64,000 nucleotides of DNA from Tetrastigma voinierianum (GCA_016808115.1 JAEQBH010004659.1:186001-250000), one strand, 5' to 3'. Positions 12,895 through 26,026 are shown, counted from the first letter of the stretch. Program-made: numbers and translations. Notes: generated by a model from the sequence alone, not told the origin.

Positions 12895-14985
12895 TGTGAC
12901 ACCCAGGAAACCAGGAGACCCCGTTGTTGCCATCGACCAGCCCAATCTGATGGAGGTCCAGTACGACCTTGACAGAAAATCGGTGAGTACCAGCTTTGTG
13001 CACGGGAGACCTATACAAATCTGATACTGCATGAAAGCGCGTCCCAAGCGGGTCCACAATATAAACTCCCAACATGATGCAAAAAGCGACCATGGGCCCT
13101 GGCTCAATATTCATCACAATATGTCAAGCTATATCAATATTTTCAAGGATTAATAAACTACTCTTATGCATACTCTCCCAGAGTGAAAAGCATTCTAACA
13201 TGCTAACGACACCGAAGCACATCGGCTTTCTTCTAAAGCACGACCTCAAGGGCGAACCGTCTCTCGCCGCTCACTGTGCACGTAGGGGATCCCACGACGG
13301 GGTGAGCTAATGCTCGTGGAGAATAGCCACTAAATGGGCTATTCACCACCAAGTCACGGGTTTGTGTTCCAAGTAAACACACATTCAATCAAATGCATGA
13401 TCCTACTTGAATGTCTACATGTCCAGCTCAGATCCGGTCTCTCTGGGCTCTCTCACACTCGCCATTCTGTATGAGGGAGTATTGTTTTATTAGGTGACGA
13501 CACTTCCGATAATATATCCAATTGGGTGGCTCCCTACGATTGAGCCATATTAGTGATTTTAATGGACTACCACTCCGATGAATATCGGTGGGCGCTCCGA
13601 CGTTGATATTTTTAGTTTGTGGATTACTCCGATAATTAATATTTGAACTACCCTCCGAACCATTTTCTCTAGACTCATCTCATGCACTAACTCCTATAGT
13701 CCTAGGATGTTCCAGTGCATATGGAATGCATGTGTGTCAATTCCAATACAGTCTAATCACATGCAAATATATAAACACGAATATATTCACATAAAAATTA
13801 AATCACACAAACATGTTATGTAATTATCATTTCAAACATCAAAATTAGCTCACTTGGGCTAATGATCCAAACCGCAACAATTAGGTCGAATTGTAACCAA
13901 ACATGTTTCCACGAAAATACATTTTCGTGTCACTATTCTCTAGGTATACCAGTTTCAAAACACATCCATTCATGGTTTCCACTTTTGTGACTAACATTTC
14001 ATGGCCATTACCGGCATCATTCCAATCAAAGCATGATTTATTTCATAATTTCATGATTCACCAACCCAAACAGCCCCTAAAGCAGCTACGGCTGCACCTT
14101 GGCTCCGAAATCTTGTATCAATTCGGTCCCATGTTTTGGGGGACTTGGGGATCACCTGACCCATTCGGCCTTTTCACATAAATACCCACAATTTATTCAA
14201 TAAATCCAAACATGGCACCCAAACGGCCCCTCCGTCATGGCTCACGAATTTTGGGTTTCAATAAATTCCACTAATTGGTCCCAAGTTTTGGGGCCAGATC
14301 CAACTGTTTTCCGTTCAAGGCCTGAAACTAACGAAACATCGAAAAACACTTAAAATAAGACAGCTTTAGAAAAGTAAAGGAAGAAACCCCTACATACGGA
14401 GTTTGAGGAAACTCCATAAATCAGGCACCACAGCAAGCCCTCTCCCGTAGGCAGTTCTTTAACTTCTTTATGCTAGGCCGCCAACGGGTTGGATCGCGTG
14501 TATTTCTAAGAAGTTTCTCTCTCTATAAAGAAAATCTCAAAAGCTTCCTGCATCCCCCAAAATCTGGTTTTTCGTTTGCTCTTATCTTTAAGATGGAAAC
14601 GAAAACTCACTCTATCATGATTTGTCTTGTCTTGGCTTTTCCAAAAATGACACCGCGTAATATCTTTTCATAATGATGCTGCGGCACTACCTCGGTGATC
14701 CATTTTCATCATTTCTCTACTCATACCACTTATGGCACATGAGTGCAGTATTTATGTAACTTTCGTCGTCGAAAATCCTTTCAGAGCTTTTTGGCTTGAT
14801 GTCTCGGCGTGTCAACTTCAGGAATTTATCGGAAAATGCAAAGAATTTTGCATTAACTAACTAATTCGTGAGGCAAATTCTAGTGCGATCTGTTTAGATC
14901 ATCAGGAATCACGAAAATTAATCAGGTTTTTAACAGAATTCTGATGCATGATAAGTCGAATTTTACACCACTAAAGTGAAACCTC
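12895..14985. mobile_element. Solo-LTR-like block, copy 1
   Basis: A 2.1-kb block missing from the paralogous position: at 56215-56250 the duplicated copy reads straight through. It begins TGTGACACCC and ends near 14985. It shares many blocks with 33216-35490: GTGAGCTAA plus GCTCG, TAGCTCACTTGG versus TAGCTCCATTGAG, repeated CCAAACAGCCCCTAA, GGTCCCATGTTTTGG, AACTAACGAAACATCGAAAAAC, and CATTTCTCTACTCATACCACTTATGG. It has no gag or pol. A large TG-starting non-coding repeat of this type fits a solo LTR, probably of a Ty3/gypsy chromovirus; that lineage is inference. Confidence 0.65.
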
Positions 14986-17020
14986 ATAAGTTACTAGAAG
15001 ACAAGAAAAATAGATGGTGGTGTTTTTTAGTTTTTCTTTTTCTATTAATATTTCGTGATCCTCTTCCTTTTTTGAAGGCTTGTATTAATCTTTCTAATAA
15101 TAAGATTATCAATGATATATAAAAAAGAAAATATTTTTGTAGGTTTTGAAGTGTGGGGGTTGAACTCATAAAAAGTGAGCTCTATCAGGAAGTGGCAATT
15201 GACCTATGGGCGATTGAGCTACAGAGAGAAATGGGCCCAACTGACCGATTCCCACCTTTTGGATCAAGTCTGCTGGAGTCTAAGGTTACAGCTAGGTTCA
15301 CTCTTCTTGGCTTTTTTATGCCGCCTAATATAGGTCATGGCACCACAGATGCGAGTCTCATAACCTCATAAAACTTGGCTTGACTCATTAGAGACTCCCG
15401 TTAATGACCCATGTGATATTAATTTAAGAAAATTATATATATATATATATAACTCATATATATATATATCTATATTACTATAACATTTTTAATAACAATA
15501 AGCTAATAATAATAAGTGGTCACAGGATACGTTTGTGATCTCATTATTTATATCATCATTTCTGAATCTAAGAACAGTCACCACTGCTCTCCTTTCATGC
15601 CATCCCACAATTTCACATGAGACCCACATATGCCCCCAGAATTTCATTTTGCAAAAATTACATATTAAAAATAATTACATAATTATACAGAATATAATTT
15701 TTTAAATAAAAGTACAAATAAATGGAAAAAAATATGGTAAAAAATAAGTTGCTTTTCACATAGTAAAGATAATTCAAGAAAGTGATGTAGATAGAGACAC
15801 AACTGGTGTGATTAATTCTACTTGTGATGGTAATTCTCTCCTCTCATAGGGGTTTATGTGAAATAAATTGTTGTGTCTTTAAAGAGAATTATTATTCTTT
15901 AAAGAGTTGTATTAATTCCTTAAAAAATAGAAGAAGGAAAAAGTAAGAATCTAGGTCTCCTTGCTTTTTTTTTTTTCTCGCTGAGATTCAGTATGCAGGA
16001 CGGAGTTTGATGGATGAAGAAAGTAAATAAATAAATAAGAAGAGGATGTGAGTAGAAAAGAAAAAAGTATAATAGTTATGAGATAATTATTTTAAAGAAG
16101 TTGAGGGATTAGAATGAGATAAATTTATGATTAAACTAGGTAAATTAATACATAACATAACATTATAGGGTTTTTTGTTTGATAAGCATTCAAATTTGGG
16201 TAAGGAGAATATTAAATGTCCATTTACAACATTTTATTAAATAAAGGTGATTTGATTAAAATACTTTTGAAAACATGAATTTTTAGAGAATCCAACACTT
16301 CATTAATTTTTGTCATGTCTCCTTGTTAAAGTGAATTGTTTAAAATTCATAAAGTAAGTGGGTAAAGTGGGTTTTAAAGCTCTCGGGATATAAAAAAGGT
16401 AATTTCGATTATATTTCTAATTTTTCTTTGTTGTCAACACTAGCTCTAAGTGCTTTGTTGCGATATTGGATTTAAAAGCCCGGCTTATGCTTGGATACGG
16501 AAAGTCTGAGGGGAAAAAAAAATATGTTAAGAAAAATAGTTTTATCATGATTAATACCATGGGAAATGCAAAAGTAAATAAGCAAATAAAACTTACACAT
16601 TTTAAATTTTCTCAATCGGTATGTCAAAGAACTACAATAAGTGAAATGAGTTTGATCTAGGATATATTTATTTTCCTTACGAGGTGGTTTGTGAAGATTA
16701 TTGTTGGTTTAATCATCGTATTAATGGGGTTGATGGTAGAATGAAGATCGAAAATCCTTCATATCGTTTTTTGCTTTGTGGCACCATACTTGAGATATCA
16801 TTACATAGGCATGATCTTTTAGCCTTTCTCTTCTCATAGGAAAGAAAAATATTGTTTGAAACAGTTCTTTATTAACGTATCATATTTCATTTCTTCCTTT
16901 ATCTTTTCATGGTTAAACAAAAGACCTTGTGAAGTTCACACTGGTGATCTCTGCTCTTAGTTATTCTGTTTTTTTCACTTGTGCTTTGAGTGATCCCTTT
17001 TTTATGCTTTGCAAATGCAG
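14986..17020. repeat. Segmental duplication, copy 1 (right part, non-coding)
   Basis: Collinear with 56215-58778. From about 16440 it also matches unit 2 at 28400-29111. In unit 2 this region is the intron of the small plus-strand gene, ending in the same TTTGCAAATGCAG acceptor at 17020. Contains (AT)n at about 15435-15470. No independent gene is seen. Confidence 0.75.
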
Positions 17021-17230
17021 GGGAGAGAAAGGTTTTGCTAGCTCAAGGAGATTATGAGACTTGAGAAAATACAGTTGCTCAAACAAAAGATTTTAAGTAA
17101 TGTCTCTATCATTCCAGTCCTCTTAAAAAGATTGAATGAATGTATGTCGATAATTCGGAAAACTTGGTCGTACAATGAAATTATGCATCCACGCGCCCGA
17201 AAGGAAAGGACTAGGCCCGAGCTAGTTGAG
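17021..17230 (+). pseudogene. Last exon of small plus-strand gene, unit 1 copy
   Basis: After the splice acceptor GCAAATGCAG (17011-17020) the exon encodes a block with EKIQLLKQKI, VLLKRLNECMS and YNEIMHP. It is the same exon as at 29112 and 58779. A short basic tail near RKER follows. In this copy a frameshift lies in the first few codons and another after NECMS. The first exon is absent upstream because unit 1 diverges from unit 2 before about 16430, so the copy is a fragment. The family is unrecognised; the exon predicts a helical, Lys/Leu-rich C-terminus. Confidence 0.65.
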
Positions 17231-17649
17231 GTTTCATTTGCATTAATTTTCCATTATCTTGTTTCACTTGAAGAGAACCCTATCTTGTATGCATGTATGT
17301 AGCGCTGGTCGTAGTACCATGAATCTAGCCCTGAAAATTCTTGAGGAAGGAATTGCCTTAGAGGCGAAGGCATTTGTTGTGGCATGGTATTTATGTGAGA
17401 ACATGGGGGTTGTTCACTATTTTTGAAAAGCATTTTTTGATGTATTGACTATAATGAGTAGAAAGATGGTATATCGCTTGTGTGTTTTGACTTTATTTCT
17501 GCATCTTAGATGTTTTGACTTCATTCTAATTATATTTAGTTATATAAGTTATAAAATGAAAGATTTGACATAGGACTTACTATGTAGAATTTGAATATCT
17601 AAATTAACAATAATCGTATCTTAAATTAAATTACCATAAATTCTTACAT

Positions 17650-19930
17650 GGAGGATGAGCGTCAGAGGTGATAAGACGCATCCTATTTCAATCTTCTCCC
17701 GGTGTATCTGAAACCATATTCATCAATTCTTGAGATATATTAGAGAGTTTTATTCTTTAGAGCTTTTCCAGGAGCAGTAATCCATTTGGAAACCTTGTTA
17801 TTTTGTAACATGACTCAATTTTCAGTCTTAAGATTAGGCATTATTGTTTCCTCTATGGAGAAGTCTTCTAGCTCGTGCAACCCCTGCATTTGTAGGTGAT
17901 TCTGATTCTCTCTAACAAGAATCACGGAATAATACGAGAATCCTCAAGTTTGGCAGCCTCCCTAGTATCGGCATTGGATCTTCGTCCAATCTAGTTTGAA
18001 AAAGTATGAGTTGCATGAAATTTGGAGGATAAAGTAGTGTTGTTTCCACGGATAGTCTCTAGATGGGTACTGTTAGAAACAATTTGCAAAGGCACTTGTG
18101 GAGTGAGAAACACTCCAACCACAGGAATAGCATTGACAATAATTGTTTTCGGCATTACAAACATGTGTCATCAACGAGATTTTGAAGCCAGTTAATTGAG
18201 ATATAGATAGGAATAACCTTCCGAACCGGGGATCGATCTCCTGGCGAAGCTTGATTGCTTTAAGCAATTGGGTTTTCCCAGTCGTCCTTGATCAATTGCC
18301 ACCACAGCCAGAATACTTGTTTGAAGGTTGTTCATTTGTGGAAACTGAATGGGCCATACACCCACTTCTCTCATTGATTGTCTTGATGAATCGACCATTA
18401 AACAAAGTTAAATGTCTCATTTGTTGCAATTTCCAAACTGTATGGGGTATATAAATAAGTTGGTGATCGAAATCAGTGTTTCGGATTAACAATCCCTTCG
18501 ATTGATGGTGGAAGCCTTATCGTCTCGAGCAGAGAAATCGGCTTAAGCATATATATTTCGGGTGGATGAGTTCTCCTATTTTCTTGATAGCTTGAGACGA
18601 TAAACTCCTCTGCATTATGTCCACGTCTGAGACCCACAGAAGCAATTTAGGTATTTGCAAAATAACCCAATGGGGAGTCTATTCAGGATCAAAGATCTGA
18701 GATTAGAATTTTGCAAATGCGGAGAAGAGATTATCTAATGATGAATAATGCCCAGTCGGTCTACGGACACTAGTCACGAGCTTTGTACACATAAATGTCC
18801 AATGTTTTCATCTACCTCAAATTTTTTTTCTTCTTTAGCTTCTGAGATGGCAAGATCTCGAAGCAGGTCATGTATACAACAAGATTTTAATTACCTGTTG
18901 AGTTTGCAAGCTATGTTTGACTCCACGAATTGCTCTGTGCTTCTCAGGCTCAAACTTTCACACACCCTGTAACTCTTCTGCGAATAATACTTCTGATGTT
19001 GGTACTCCCCCATGAAAAACTCTGAATTAAGTGCTATGATTTTTGTCACGATCATCTGTTCGCAAATACGCCTTCTAATCTTTGACTCAATAAGCTTGCT
19101 TCCTTTGTTCCTTGTTCATGTAAAATAGGGAAGGTCTGTAAATTTTGCCACATTGATTAGTCACCTCGATCCCGAGTTCATCTGCTAAGTAAAAAGACAT
19201 GTCTCTCATGGAAGACGGGAAATAATTACAATAAATTCTTTGTTGGTGGGAACATGGGCTTCCCAAAAGAAACATCACATAAATTTGTGTAAATCTCTCT
19301 TATCATATCACACTTTTTCTTGCCTTAGTGTGCCACATTCTTCCTTCACATACGTAAATTAATCATTGTGAAAATGAATATGTAAAGGGTTAGTGAGATA
19401 CACGCATTGATCTCGAATGCATTGGAAAAACTCCACAATAAAGCGGGCTTAGTAAGAGGTAAGTCGTTATAGCTCAACAATTCCCCAATGAAACAAGATT
19501 CGGGACCTTGACTTAGATGCGATCCATGCTTCTACCTTCTGCCGTGAGTCTCCGATTAAGATCTTTACGCATTATTGAAGTCCTCAAGGCCACAATTGCA
19601 AGAGAGGTAAACCTTTGCATTTCGTCACAATCTCATGAAATCCTCGGCCGGCTGTGTGTCGCGCGTCGCTCCTGCTGTGGGAAGCGGCTCGGCACATCCT
19701 CGTCGGAGGTTGAGGTTTATGGCAATGCGAATGAGCATCGCAGCAATTTTGTTGATTAGCAGTGGTGATCGACACTTTCTGCTTATTTGATTCTATTTGG
19801 AAAATATGAGAGTTCAATCAGGTACCCGAACATCGATGCTCGCTACATCATCGAGAGTACTATCAGTGATCTGTTCCCTTACGAGCATTTTTGAATCTCT
19901 TTCCAACTCCTTCTCCTAAAGCTTCAGCTG
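17650..19930 (-). pseudogene. CNL resistance gene copy C, decayed and 5'-truncated
   Basis: Minus-strand CNL remnant. From 3' to 5': the LRR end (17650-17900); LRR blocks including ISQLTGF at about 18170-18200, and KLQQMRHLTLFN at about 18400-18440; the LRR start near 18500-18650; an MHD-type block (MHDLL-like, ctgcttcgagatcttgcc side) at about 18840-18875; then a heavily decayed NB-ARC reaching GLPL-like (19600-19640) and kinase-2-like sequence (LDDV) at about 19845-19860. The homology stops at about 19930, where a LINE fragment begins, so the P-loop and coiled coil are missing. Many stops. Its nearest paralogue is copy D. Confidence 0.7.
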
Positions 19931-20490
19931 TGTCGGCCGGAGCCTCCTATCTTTACGAGATGTTTGCTAGCTTGAAAGGTTGATTTTTCCTCTTGTTTGT
20001 CCCTGATTCCCAATTCATCCAACTTGTTCGCTAGATTTTCCCAACCCTTCTTTTTATCCTTACCTTCCGGGAAGATAAGGCTGTGCTTCTTCCCCTCCTT
20101 GTCTCTTACTTCGCACAAAATAAATCTACCAGCCTTGTTTGCTCGACTCTCTAGACTGAAGGATCTCTTCTCCTCCCGCCACTCTAGCCTCCATTTATCC
20201 GAGACCTTCTTCCTATAGCATTCATTGACCCCCTTCAACAATGAGCCCAAACTTCCCTCTCCGAACCTGATCCACGATATTCCGCCCTTACTTTTTTCTA
20301 TAATAAAAAACTGTTTCCTCCTTCCTACCCCTTCCACCAGGATCTCGTAAGATTTTGCCTCAATGGGGAACCATCTTCTGCTCCCTCTCATGAGATAATA
20401 TAGTTTCTGCTCCCACAGAGAAGAAGCGAGATACATCCCTCCCAGCAGCAGCGAGGAGAGTAAAGATGCCTGATGCACTATAAGAATTGA
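19931..20490 (-). mobile_element. LINE fragment: 5' start of the ORF only
   Basis: An open frame of about 180 codons on the minus strand (20478 to 19924). From the Met at about 20391 it reads MRGSRRWFPIEAKSYEI, and further in it has GRFILCEVRDKEGKKHSLIFPEGK. This is the N-terminal non-catalytic domain that precedes the endonuclease and reverse transcriptase in L1-type LINE proteins I associate with grape. The catalytic parts are absent: sequence switches to CNL copy C at about 19930. Loss of the 3' side is unusual for LINEs, which normally lose the 5' side, so a later rearrangement is likely. It could alternatively be read as a short fused open frame with the CNL remnant. Confidence 0.6.
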
Positions 20491-20527
20491 TACTTACAAT
20501 CCTATAGGAAAAGACCCAGAAATGTAC

Positions 20528-23500
20528 CTTGCAATGTCTAAAGCATAGGCAACAGCCACTGGTGGATCAAGTCTTCCTTTCTTTCTCAAAATATGTCATG
20601 CAAAGTTCTCAACCATTTCAATCAATGGAAAGATTAGGTGGAATTCAAAATGGAATTCAAAACAGCCAAAGTTAGGATCCGAAATATTACATAATCAAGG
20701 AAGGTTTTTTATAGGCTTGAATTTGTGATGATCTCAAACATAGTAGATGAAAAGCCGTTAACTGCATAATTACAAATTTCCACATGTAAAACAATGTAGT
20801 TAGAATCAAAACTAATTGTAACAAGTTTCTTCATGAGTACATGCATGTCATTTTCCTAGTATTAGATTGCTTTTCCATTTGTTGACACTATAGAAGACTA
20901 CGAATTCAAACACCAAATCCCTCTTTAATAGGAGAAGCCAAGATCAACTGGCTCAATAAATCAATAGCAAATAAAAGATTCTCATTAAACATCATAAGAT
21001 GGAGAAACTCACTTCACCCCTTGGATCTCGATGTGCAATGGATGAACGGATTGTCTTTGGCAAAGAACTTCTCGATCCGCGCCACTTCACTGTAAATAAA
21101 CTTCACCATATGCTCCTGATGCCATGCTACATATTTTTTTAGTGCAATTAAATTATATATAATAATAAAATAAATGGAGTGCCATGTATGGGTTGAATAT
21201 TTGTATATAAACTCCGCCTTCAAAGTTGGTAGTCCAAATTGGGTCTCAGGGGTCCAAACTGTAAGTATCTGTCCGAAGAAATTGAAATAAAGAGAGAGTA
21301 CTTCTCCAATAAGAGTGGCCTCATCCATGTCCACCTCATTGTGATCAATTTCATAGCATGGACTCTTGGAATCAAGAAGCCCCACCGAATGTAAAGAGAA
21401 AAGATGTGCTACTGTCAAGATGGAATATCTATCTATGCAAGACATACCATAACAAACCACATCAACAGGGAAAAAAGTGGTAGAATCGTTGTATAACATC
21501 TCTCATGCAGAAATTGCAAACTCACAGCGAGGTTGCATAAAAGAATCCTTAAAAAGTAGTCAGAGTTCTCAAATACGCACCGCCTTTCTATGATTTTCTG
21601 TGTTAAGTGTTCTGAAACCAAAAGGCACAATTTATAAAAATTTGAAATAATGAATTAAAAAAAAAACCAACTTGTTGCGTATAGTGAAAGGAGGCCTGAT
21701 ATATATATGGGTGTTATATGAATGTAGGACATGAAAACCTTTAACAACCTAACTGAATTTTAAATTTTTGAAGCATTGACCAGAAAAGGGAGCATCCAAA
21801 TCAAGAACCTAGTAGAAGATTGTACTTGTTGACACTGCAACATGAAACTGATTACAGTAAATAAACTGATGAATGTTATCTATGATCTTTCACTTCTTAA
21901 AAACTAAGTGGGATATAAAGGTTATATGTAGCCACTTGCATCTTCAGTCTCAGAGCACAATTTTGATCATATTAAAGAAGGAAAAAAGAACCCCAATTCA
22001 GAAGCGAAGGCCTGCCCCACATCTCATCTGTCATCTGATCTTTATTTTTAGTAGGTGGATAAAGATTGTAAAGCAACAGAGAGGTTCTAGGTTGACAATC
22101 TGTTAAACATGCACACACATTTTTCATTTGAAAGTCTTGAGATCAAAGCAAATCATGTAATAAATAAAAAGACCTATTTCCTTAGGTATTTTAAGTAAAA
22201 TCTTCCACATTATTTATACATTGAAAATGTATGTACCGGATCTGTTCCACCCTGAGCCTCCAGTATCTTGCATATGTTCTCATGACCAAAGCTACGAGCA
22301 TCTGAAAGCAGCTGCCAAAATAATCATACAGTTGCACATGTCAATTATATTCTACAGGGAGAAAAACATAATGCTTGCAACAGGAAAATCCTTTAAATAG
22401 CTTGCAGCCTTGCACACCAGCAGGGCTAACAGGAATAATATGCAACATTCTAAATAGGCATAATGGAGTGAAACCTAAAGCTGTGGAAATAAACCGAGAT
22501 AGTTGGCTCTTCTGATATTATTCAAACAGCCCCCTCAAGTAATAAAGGGAAGTGCTTGGAGGTTTATGTAGATGGGCTATGATATTGTCAGTGATTGTAG
22601 TAGCTTGTGTGGCATGCAAGGGACCAAAAATCAGCAGAATCATTAATTGCAAGAAGAAAAAAACAAAGCAAAGAAAAATCAAAGTACCTCTTCAATTTAG
22701 CACAACCAACATTACACCAGATTGCCTTGCCATTTGATTTCTGCACCAGCACGAAGTACAACCAGACACATCAGATTATGCAGCAGAGTTTCATGAAATA
22801 CCTGTCTTAATGCTCCAAATGATTGAATGAATCACAAAGATTAAACACTATAAACAAAAACTTACAGTGCGTCCCCCATGATCAATGGAGTTCACATCAG
22901 CTCCTTTTCAAGAAGGAGGACAACAATTTTCTTTCACAACCTCTTAGGCTATAATGAGGCTGTTCTTTTATCATAGTCAGCCAGATTGGCTTCAACTCCT
23001 TTCTCCAATTCTTGTATTACACCTCCTTTATCACCCTTACTAGAGCAGTAGGGAGAAGCCGATATGGCCCTTCTAAATCCATGGTTTGTGGTTGCATCTT
23101 CTGTTGAAAAGTGGAACTCACTTACTTTGAATAACACCATAATCAATCCTTTTGCTCCATCTTTGAATTGACATGACTATTATGCTCATATTCACAAAAT
23201 TTGCAACGTGATTTATCTGTTTTCTGGCTTTGAATCCCATCAAAACAAATGGACCAATTCAATTGCTAAGGTCCTCTGAGAAAGGTGAGTTCTTATATGC
23301 TTTTTGAACAACACTTTATCTGCATTCACTAAAAAAATTAACCATTTCTACAATTAAATCTTCATAAATATAGTCCTATCATGAAATTTTTTGCCGATTT
23401 TCCACAAACTGTCATCCTAATATCTGGTAAAATTTATTACTAAAAACTAGTAGCATCGGGGAGCATTTGCGGTCTTTTTTTTCTTTTTTTTTTCGCTTCC

Positions 23501-23628
23501 ATAGAAACAAACAGCCAAATTAACACAACAATTCAAACATCCAGGCTATACCATTGCCAAGAAAAAATAAAAGATAAAAAGAAATGAAATACCGTGGGAG
23601 GCGGTGAAGAAGGTCCGTAATCCTCCAT
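20528..23628 (-). pseudogene. Ankyrin-repeat, integrin-linked-type (Raf-like) protein kinase, broken
   Basis: The minus strand holds six exon pieces of a plant ankyrin-kinase (integrin-linked kinase family, Raf-like MAP3K group). Intact members are Ser/Thr kinases acting in osmotic and hormone signalling. Exon 1, 23628-23593 (MEDYGPSSPPPT, GT donor). Exon 2, 23100-22866, ankyrin (QELEKGVEANLADYDKRTA, then VVLLLEK). Exon 3, 22311-22237 (DARSFGHENICKILEAQGG). Exon 4, about 21388-21302 (CYEIDHNEVDMDEATLIGE, start of the kinase domain). Exon 5, 21115-21013 (glycine loop GAYGEVYL, then frameshifts). Exon 6, about 20640-20528 (DILRKKGRLDPPVAVAYALDIAR). The exon carrying the region between the glycine loop and this piece is not recognised. 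The catalytic HRD and DFG exons are missing because a LINE fragment and CNL copy C follow. Stops in exons 2 and 5 also break it. Confidence 0.8.
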
Positions 23629-24200
23629 GGAAGGGTGAGAACTGTCGCAAGGTCAACAATGCTGAGATCAGAGAATTAAAACCGCCCTCTGTTGTTTGAG
23701 GGGAAAAAATGTTGCAGATGAGACATCAAGCTTATAAACTTAGCGGGGTGACAGTTCATATGGAACAATCCAAATACGGAGGAGATATCTATGTTTTATG
23801 TCTTTTTCTCGGATTCAATATGATAAACTTGAACTTTGTTTTGTTCGTCTAGAAATTCGACCAAAGGTCTGGATTGGTTGCCGAGAGAACTGGGGGAAAG
23901 TGAAAGGAAACGATAGCTGCAATCTCCCACTTTCCGTGTTTTTTTTCTCATCCATGGTGAGTCGAATTTTTCTTCTGTTTTCCCACGGTTTTCTGAGCAA
24001 CCAAACAGAAGGATAAAGCTTTTTCTTCTTCCTCTTTTTTCTTTTCATTTTTTTGGCGGGATTTTTATTTGCCAACATAAATGGTACGACGTCGTTTTTT
24101 AATTACTCATCTTTATCATTAACGGTACGTCGTCTAACTTGTTTTGTTAACATAAAAATTGTTACAAATTTTAACAAACTCAATTCCAACGTGTGGATGA
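23629..24200 (-). promoter_or_regulatory. 5' flank of the ankyrin-kinase gene
   Basis: Upstream (minus-strand 5') side of exon 1. It holds a perfect palindrome ACGACGTCGT at about 24085-24095 with an ACGT core, and a second TACGTCGTC at about 24126-24134. ACGT cores are the usual bZIP contact sites in plant promoters. Function is inferred only from position and motif. Confidence 0.3.
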
Positions 24201-26026
24201 AATAATTGAGTTCTCTTATAATTTAATCTAAGATCTCGAGTTTGACTTTTGAGAATGTAGTTATGTTTTATGACAGAGTTTTATCATTTTTATGGTCAAT
24301 TCAGACTCATATAAGATTTAGTCTAAATACGATATGACTTAAATATGTGTCTTTCATATATACATGAATCCACTCAAAACAACTTTTGATTTGAGCAAAA
24401 ATAAATAAATAAATAACAATCTCAAATTGAATATGTGCTTATAACATATTTGGATTAACTTCACTTTTTAACTTTTATCAAAATTATACAATGAGACTTT
24501 ACAAGTCAACTTGTTAAGCATTTTTCTAAAGCTAATTAATTTTATTTATTTTATAGATATAAGAATAAACTGTCTTTGATATCAATTACCAAACTAACAA
24601 AAGGACAAATAATAATCATAATATTAATAGAGTGTTTCCAATAGTTGGGAAGTACTATATCTAATCAATTGATTTTTACCATTTACCAATCTCGACCACT
24701 ACATATCTATTTTATTCTTAGGATGTGAAGAATGAATAGTTGGTATTTTTTTTAAATAAAAATTTTATCCTTATTTATATATATTTTTTAAATACAAATT
24801 CTCCTTATTCTTATTTGTACATTTTTTTGGATAGATCAACTTTTGAATCAGGTATAACCATATCACAAGCTCATGTTTCTACTATCTTAATCTACATTTA
24901 ACTAGAAATATGCTAAAGTATCCATTAAAATGGTTGTTTACACAAGGTTCAAAGTTCATTGAGCTTAGAAGGGACCAAATAAAAGAAAAGATTTAGACCA
25001 TTTTAATTAGGGTCATATGTACCACCAAACAAGTTTGAGCCTTGAAATGCAAATATGTTATGTGGTAGAGTTTTACTACCCATAATCCTTTTCCATCTGT
25101 ATTTAAGATTTGGCAGATATATATAAACTTAAAAGACTTATGTGACATTGCACCAATAAGGACACGAACCCGTTCAAGACACTTAACCCTGGACCCCTTC
25201 CCCTCCTTATGTCAATCTAAACTTTTAACTACTTGAACTAGGTTTTAAAGACAGATCGGAGACTTAAAGCAACTCCAATGGCCCAAATTTAGGCTCCTAC
25301 CAAAAGCACAATTTGCTTTCAAAATATAGACCATTTGTTTTTTTATTTTAGTATGACTTATTTATGAATGTTTAAAATTTTCTTATGAATAGAAGGTAGT
25401 TAGAAATATTTCTTTTCCTATTTAGAATATTAGGTGTGAAATAGATTTTAAAATATTCCCCAAATATTCCCAAAATATTTTAAAAATATTCTAAAATCTT
25501 TTAAAAAGAAAAATCATATGATATTTTAAAAGAACAATACAATCTATTTTTTTAATTATTAATTTTATATATTCTATTTTTTTATATAAAGTAGATAAAT
25601 ATAATAATTATTTTTTAATAATTATAAATTTATAATAATAATTTTTTAATTTTTCATACTAATACTATTATTAAACCCATTCATTCAACCACTATCTCAA
25701 ATTTGCTTAAAAATTAATAGATTTCAAATAAATTAGATATGCAAACAGAAAATATACACAATTTCAACAATCTTAACTATTTAGGACTAATCAGTCAGTA
25801 AATTTCAGGCAAGAATGTAAGAATAACCTGTTGATTTATATTTGCACCTATTTTTACTCAATGAAAATGGAATATATTTTTCATTATAATGTCACCATAA
25901 TTTCAGCAAAACGAAAGTACAATGATGTAGCAATCCATCTGCACATGCCACTAAATTTGAAATACCCACTAGCAATGATGGAAAGATTAACAAAAATATA
26001 AAATTAAAATTTTATATTCTATTATT
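24201..26026. other. AT-rich intergenic stretch
   Basis: I see no gene or recognisable element. The sequence is poly-A/T rich with several ATATTTT-type runs. Confidence 0.5.

Larger units (their letters stand above)
9640..12895. repeat. Segmental duplication, copy 1 (left part)
   Basis: This block matches 41325-44245 collinearly along its length, including the AAACACCTCCCAAGT segment, the long (AT)n, a GAGATCTCTTCATTT segment and the AT-rich end. It contains a MITE-like element and a microsatellite but no gene I can support. The duplicated unit continues after a solo-LTR-like insertion (12895-14985) into 14986-19100, matching 56215-60937. An identical-looking short frame of about 60 codons occurs in both copies (9950-10130 and 41631-41822) but I do not recognise it. 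Confidence 0.8.

Noticed and set aside
13903..14673. Open frames in the solo-LTR-like block
   Set aside because: The related block at 33216-35490 does not conserve these frames.
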